A DNA stretch of 64,000 bases from Laguncularia racemosa (Eukaryota > Streptophyta > Magnoliopsida > Myrtales > Combretaceae), in contig JBBMOL010000184.1 in the NCBI GenBank assembly GCA_037954665.1, positions 930,001 through 994,000 of the forward strand. Direction: 5' to 3'. Shown here piece by piece: positions 59,886 through 64,000 of the stretch. The position numbers were made by a program, and so were the translations under genes. The notes below the pieces were generated by a model, which searched no databases, was not told the origin of the DNA, and worked only from the letters and a program-made list of their open reading frames with translations. Positions within the stretch are counted from its first letter, which is position 1; every line of letters starts with the position of its first letter.

Positions 59886-59893
59886 TATATATA
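59886..59893 (+). promoter_or_regulatory. TATA box of the STIG1-like gene
   Basis: TATATATA after CTCTT. It predicts a transcript start near 59,916-59,920, which makes the in-frame ATG at 59,922 an unlikely start and favours that at 59,961. Confidence 0.55.
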
Positions 59894-59960
59894 CTTGTAA
59901 GTAGAGGCTATAAATGTACATATGTATATATATAGAAGTCGGGACCTTCCATCAATATCA

Positions 59961-60572
59961 ATGCCTCTGAATCTCTTGATGATGCGGCTTAGCAATATTC
60001 AGACCACCCTGATCTTATGGCTGCTTTTGTTGTTTATCCTCAAGGGAACTTCAGAGGCAAAAAGGCTAGCCAATTCTAGTGTTCCTCAAGAAACTAAGAA
60101 TGGTACACTGTCATCACCATGGTTGAGGAAGACCGGAAAAGGTGATTGGGATCCACGTGGTGGCGACGGGTGTTCGAAACGGCCATGGATATGCAGACGT
60201 AGAGAGTCTCCACCATCCAGGATGAGGTGCTGTCGAAACCGGTGCGTTGACGTTAATTCTGATGTGAATCATTGTGGCTTGTGCGCCATTAGGTGCCCTT
60301 ACTCATGGGCATGCTGTCGAGGACTATGTAGAGATATCAACTTCAATCGGTTCCATTGTGGAGGTTGTTTCAAAAAATGCCCTTTTGGGGTTCGGTGCAT
60401 GTATGGAATGTGTGGGTACGGCGAGCCAACACCATCTTTTCCCCCACGGCCACCACGTCCAATGCCGTCCCGGCCTCCCTCCCCACAACCTTGTGAACCA
60501 TCTGATCCCCGGCATCCTCCTCCAAAAAAATGCCCATCTAAACCTCCTCAAGGCCATCACCCGGGTCTATAA
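59961..60572 (+). CDS. STIG1-like secreted cysteine-rich protein
   Basis: An intronless frame of 203 residues from the ATG at 59,961 (MPLNLLMMRLSNIQ); an upstream in-frame ATG at 59,922 and downstream ones at M7 and M8 are alternatives. Residues about 14-30 (TTLILWLLLLFILKGTSEA) form a signal peptide. The Cys-rich domain holds 16 Cys in the family pattern: CCRNRCVDVNSDVNHCGLC, then CCRGLCRDINFNRFHCGGC, then GVRCMYGMCGYG. STIG1 proteins are extracellular; the tomato one binds the pollen receptor kinase LePRK2 and promotes pollen-tube growth, and Arabidopsis relatives include GRIM REAPER. Whether this member acts in pollen or in defence cannot be told. The domain is followed by a Pro-rich tail of about 45 residues (SFPPRPPRPMPSRPPSPQP...), which is unusual. 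Confidence 0.88.
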   Translation: MPLNLLMMRLSNIQTTLILWLLLLFILKGTSEAKRLANSSVPQETKNGTLSSPWLRKTGKGDWDPRGGDGCSKRPWICRRRESPPSRMRCCRNRCVDVNSDVNHCGLCAIRCPYSWACCRGLCRDINFNRFHCGGCFKKCPFGVRCMYGMCGYGEPTPSFPPRPPRPMPSRPPSPQPCEPSDPRHPPPKKCPSKPPQGHHPGL

Positions 60573-61273
60573 GCATTTTCCTATTTAATACTTCCAGTTT
60601 TATGTGGGTGTGTTGGTCATAGAAGTTAGAGCTAGGGCTCATCTTAGCTCTATTCATTTCTGTGCGATGATGGAGAAAATATTTCTCGATTTACGTCCAA
60701 TAATGATCCCAGTGTTAATGTTCTTGTTGGGGCAAAGTAATGTATTATGTTATCGGCTAAAGTTTATCTTGAAGCCAACATATATGTAATAATTCATTTC
60801 TCATGAAAGTAACCACTTTTTCTGTCTAAACTTTTCGCCGGACCACATCTTCGATTCCCCCAGCACATGCATTGACCCGGTCAAGTAAATTGAGCTCAAA
60901 TTAACTAGTAGGCATCAATACTATTTTACTTGAAAATGATATATATATATATAATCGACTCAAGTTTAAACTCACTGAATGGCACCATACCATCAGTCAA
61001 GCTCGATTTTAAAATTGGGCTTAAGTCAAGTTAGAGTAATTAATTTTCAAATCAAGCTCAGCTGCAAGTTTGACACGGATACCATGCTGTCTCGACTCAT
61101 CTAATTTATACCCCTATTCAACAATGTGGTCATTGCCCCCGGCCCCACCCAAATTCTAAGAACATAGAACAAAAAAGGCATTAAAAGGAAAAAAAAAAAA
61201 AAGGATTTATGTTTATAAGATGTTGCCTTGCCGTGGCAGATTTGCCAATAACTTGTACTAGCCATCAAATTTG
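60573..61273. other. Convergent intergenic region
   Basis: It lies between the 3' ends of the STIG1-like gene and the MOCS3/CNX5 gene. A piece at about 60,950-61,115 ends in CTAATTTATACCCCTA, a hAT-like terminus, with wording (CAAGCTCGATTTTAAA, GACTCAAG) as in the other hAT-like elements; its left end is not clear. Confidence 0.4.
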
Positions 61274-63957
61274 CTAATAGATGGGAAAATTTGGATCCAC
61301 CTCTCTGGACCAGGACTCCAACCCCCCAATAATATCGCGGGCCGATGTAAAACCCATCTTCTGAAGGCGCTGAACGGCTCTCTGGGAGTCGTTCCCTCTC
61401 CTACAGACTACATATAAGTTGGCACCTCGAGAGGAGTCGATTCCTCTCTGTGCTTCCACTTCCTTTAGAGCTGACGAGATTTCATCCACCCTGTTATCTA
61501 AAGTTGAAAGTGGAATATTCAAAGAATTGGGAAGAGAGACTATCCTGAAATGTTGCTCTGGCCGCACGTCCACCAGGACATGTGCCTCCCCAATTCGGAC
61601 TTTCTCATTGTACTCTCTACTGCTTATTCTTGAGGCTTCTGTAAGCAGTTTCAACTTCACAGGTGCTGACTGCATCAAGTTGGAAGACAAACAAATGATA
61701 TTAGTAAAAAATACAACTACAATGAAATTTCTTGTCCCTAAAATCTGCATCAAGAAAAATTCACTGTAAGTGGAGATATCAGTTTTTGATTGTCTTATTT
61801 CTTAGACATACAGCAAAACCAAAATTGATATGAAAAATCAGCTTTTAGAAGCCATCTTATGCTTCGTAAGAAAATAGGGCTCCATGAGATAAAATGAAAC
61901 AAAGTCAATTACCGCCTGCATTGGAGACTGAGTAAAATTCTCATAATCAAATCCTTGAAACTGCTGCTTTGTGAATGTTGCATTTTCTCCACACACTTCA
62001 CATTGCAATGACCTTCCCCTTATTTTGACCTGGCAAGTTGAAAAATGTACAGTGAGCTTCTATATATTTCCTGAATGCAAACAGAGACTTCCCAAAAGCA
62101 TGGAGCAATTCAATGCTGAAAACAACTAAATCTTTGCAGCAAAATTAGCAAAAAAAAAAAAAAAAAAAGAATGCAAGTCAAAGAGGATTTGTATGTAAAT
62201 ACAATGTAAAATGCTTCGACAGGCAATACATACCATTCGAATTCGTCCAGACAAGGCATCAAACAAAAGCATCCGCCCAGAGAGTGGTTCACCAACACCA
62301 CTTGCGATCTTTATTGCCTCCAGTGCTTGAAGACAGCCAATGACACCAGGAACTAACAAGTGCATAAAGGAAATTTTAGTCAACATTCTCCCAACAGCAT
62401 GAAGCTACTTAAGAAAACTCCACTGAGAAGAGGATATCAAAGGCCTGTCTAATCTGCCATCTTTTGTGCCATACAAAGAAATTCAATTTCTGGACTTTGC
62501 CATGCCTGAACCACTTCAGTAACTTACCTACTCCAAGGACTCCACTATCAGAGCATCTTTGACAAGCTGTTGTAGGTGGTGGAGATGGAAATAAGCATCG
62601 GTAGCATGGACCTCTTTTGTAATTGTAAACTGTGAGCTGCAGAGCACAAAACCACTCCTTATTAAAACTAAATAAGCAGCAATTATAATTCACCCACCCT
62701 ACAAAGTCACATGTTTCAAGATGAAGATGATACTACAAAGAGTACCTGCCCTTCAAGTCCAAGTGCAGCGCCAGAAACCAGAGGCTACAATTACAGAGAG
62801 AACTATCAGTTCCATCTCAATAGGAGGCATGTACTGATATTTATTTTCCAAAAGAAATTATGATATAGAACAGGTTATGTATGTGTATTAGCTGTCTGTA
62901 TCAAGACACATGTATCAAGTTCAAACATTTGATGAGTAATATCCTACATATGCAAGCCAACCGGACTAACTAGATCTTTGCCAAGTGAGTCAAATCCCAC
63001 TTGATGATACAATCGATTTACCTTGCCCAACACCACACAGCAATCACTGATCATGTAACGGCTTGGAGCATTATCTGTTGCATCCACTACAACATCATAT
63101 CTAGGAGTTGACTGTTGTCACAGAAAGCAAATATTTTCCATGTATACATATTGCAAGAAAAATCATATAAGCAATGAAAGATAATACTTCATTTAATGGG
63201 ACAAAATGGTGTTATCACATCAAGGATACTTGCTTATAATCTCCAAGGCATTGGAAGTGCGTAAAGCTTCTCTATGTTCCACAAGATCAATTGTTGAGTT
63301 GATTCTGAAATATAGTTGTACATGATCATATATAGAGAAGAGACAAACATAAACTGGCAATTTTATGAAAATTCACGACAAGATAGAAATCTTGATGATT
63401 AAGGTAGTTGATGCAGTTAACTGTAGAGTAACAACGTAGAAGTCACATACGCACGACAAGCAGAGGCAGCAGATTCCACTTTTGACCGGCCAATATATGC
63501 TTCTGTGTGGATTACCTGAACCACAGCAATAACAGGACTCAAACAGAGATGCAGATATATGTAGAGAAAGATTAAGGAAAACCAAAATCATAACTTGATC
63601 ACACCAATCAAGACATAAATTTAGTGTTTTGGCTATTTATGTTAGTCCGGCAAAACAAATGTTAGACACTCAAAACATGTACCTGCCTGTGCATATTATT
63701 AAGCTCAACCACATCATTGTCAACAATACCCAAGCGACCTAATAGCCAAAGAGGATAGTAATTTAGAGAATCATGGGTAACTCAAAAATTAAAATATATC
63801 TAAAAAAACTCCACTGAAGTGAAAAAAGAAAACCATTCAACTACCAAACCTCAAAGAAGCTCACCAACACCACATGCTGCAAGGTATAACAATGCAGGCG
63901 AACCCAATCCTCCAGCTCCAACAATCAGAATTGATGATTTCAAGAGATTTGATTGCG
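61274..63957 (-). CDS. CNX5: MOCS3/CNX5/UBA4-type adenylyltransferase and sulfurtransferase (5' end off window)
   Basis: It adenylates and then thiolates the C-terminal glycine of MOCS2A/CNX7 (molybdopterin synthase, molybdenum-cofactor synthesis) and of URM1 (thiolation of cytosolic tRNA wobble uridine). Ten exons are visible: 63,865-63,957; 63,683-63,738; 63,451-63,515; 63,230-63,304; 63,022-63,100; 62,746-62,784; 62,528-62,636; 62,234-62,352; 61,913-62,029; 61,274-61,669. They give 1,148 nt with consistent phases, or 381 residues to the stop. The ATP-binding GAGGLGSP, VDNDVVELNNMHRQ and DATDN motifs of the E1 domain are present. The zinc pairs are CYRC and CEVC, and CQRCSDSGVLG carries the E1-type Cys. 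The C-terminal rhodanese domain has the active Cys in VVCRRGNDSQRAV. The N-terminal part lies to the right of the window. A GC donor (CAG/GC) at the end of the ninth exon is possible, but GT after GCG is preferred. Confidence 0.94.
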
Positions 63958-64000
63958 CTGAACAATATCATCGAAAGAAAGGTGAGAACGTAAATCAGGG

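Noticed and set aside
60324..60560. 78-codon minus-strand frame
   Set aside because: Shadow of the STIG1-like gene.
1..64000. CRISPR arrays, rRNA genes, intact tRNA genes, bacterial-type operons
   Set aside because: None seen. The box A/B-like motifs found do not sit in a tRNA cloverleaf, and all else fits plant nuclear DNA.

Overview
The window is nuclear DNA of a flowering plant, very probably a dicot. It is AT-rich, its genes have many short GT-AG introns, it holds plant-specific genes (GDP-L-galactose phosphorylase, a STIG1-like protein, a DUF4408/DUF761 protein), and Ty1/copia, Athila-type Ty3/gypsy and hAT elements fill most of the space. The species cannot be named from the sequence alone.

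Only four protein-coding genes look intact. (1) 9014-9625, minus: a small membrane-anchored DUF4408/DUF761-type protein. (2) 35.1-38.0 kb, plus: GDP-L-galactose phosphorylase (VTC2/GGP), the control step of ascorbate synthesis, in seven coding exons. Its leader carries a 59-codon upstream reading frame without any AUG, starting at ACG, which matches the known ascorbate-responsive uORF of this gene family. (3) 59961-60572, plus: a secreted Cys-rich STIG1-like protein with an unusual proline-rich tail. (4) 61274-63957, minus, running off the right edge: the MOCS3/CNX5/UBA4 E1-like adenylyltransferase-rhodanese that serves molybdenum-cofactor synthesis and tRNA thiolation.

Mobile elements, left to right. 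1-2807: a decayed copia element on the minus strand (LTR, initiator-Met-tRNA primer site, gag, protease, integrase; reverse transcriptase off the window). 5.4-5.96 kb: a palindrome-rich tandem repeat. 15.7-20.4 kb: two copies of an LTR-like sequence, the second split by a 3.2-kb hAT relic with an 8-bp target duplication and hAT transposase remains. 25.8-29.7 kb: a second decayed copia element, plus strand. 43,457-53,730: an Athila-type element with both LTRs, a 5-bp target duplication, and the reverse transcriptase-RNase H-integrase core deleted; a putative solo LTR, itself carrying a possible SINE, is nested inside. Further non-autonomous hAT-like elements with recognisable 8-bp duplications lie at 30,731-31,366, 54,047-54,805, 55,987-56,585 and 58,587-59,065, and an element with long inverted repeats at about 57,086-57,877. 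The remaining stretches are AT-rich and show no convincing genes.

The four intact genes are not an operon and are not obviously related in function. The main points of interest are the non-AUG regulatory uORF, the layered nesting of elements, and the parallel G-to-A type loss of catalytic residues in three unrelated retroelements. I found no clearly new system; the elements and genes belong to known families, although several individual insertions are probably unannotated.
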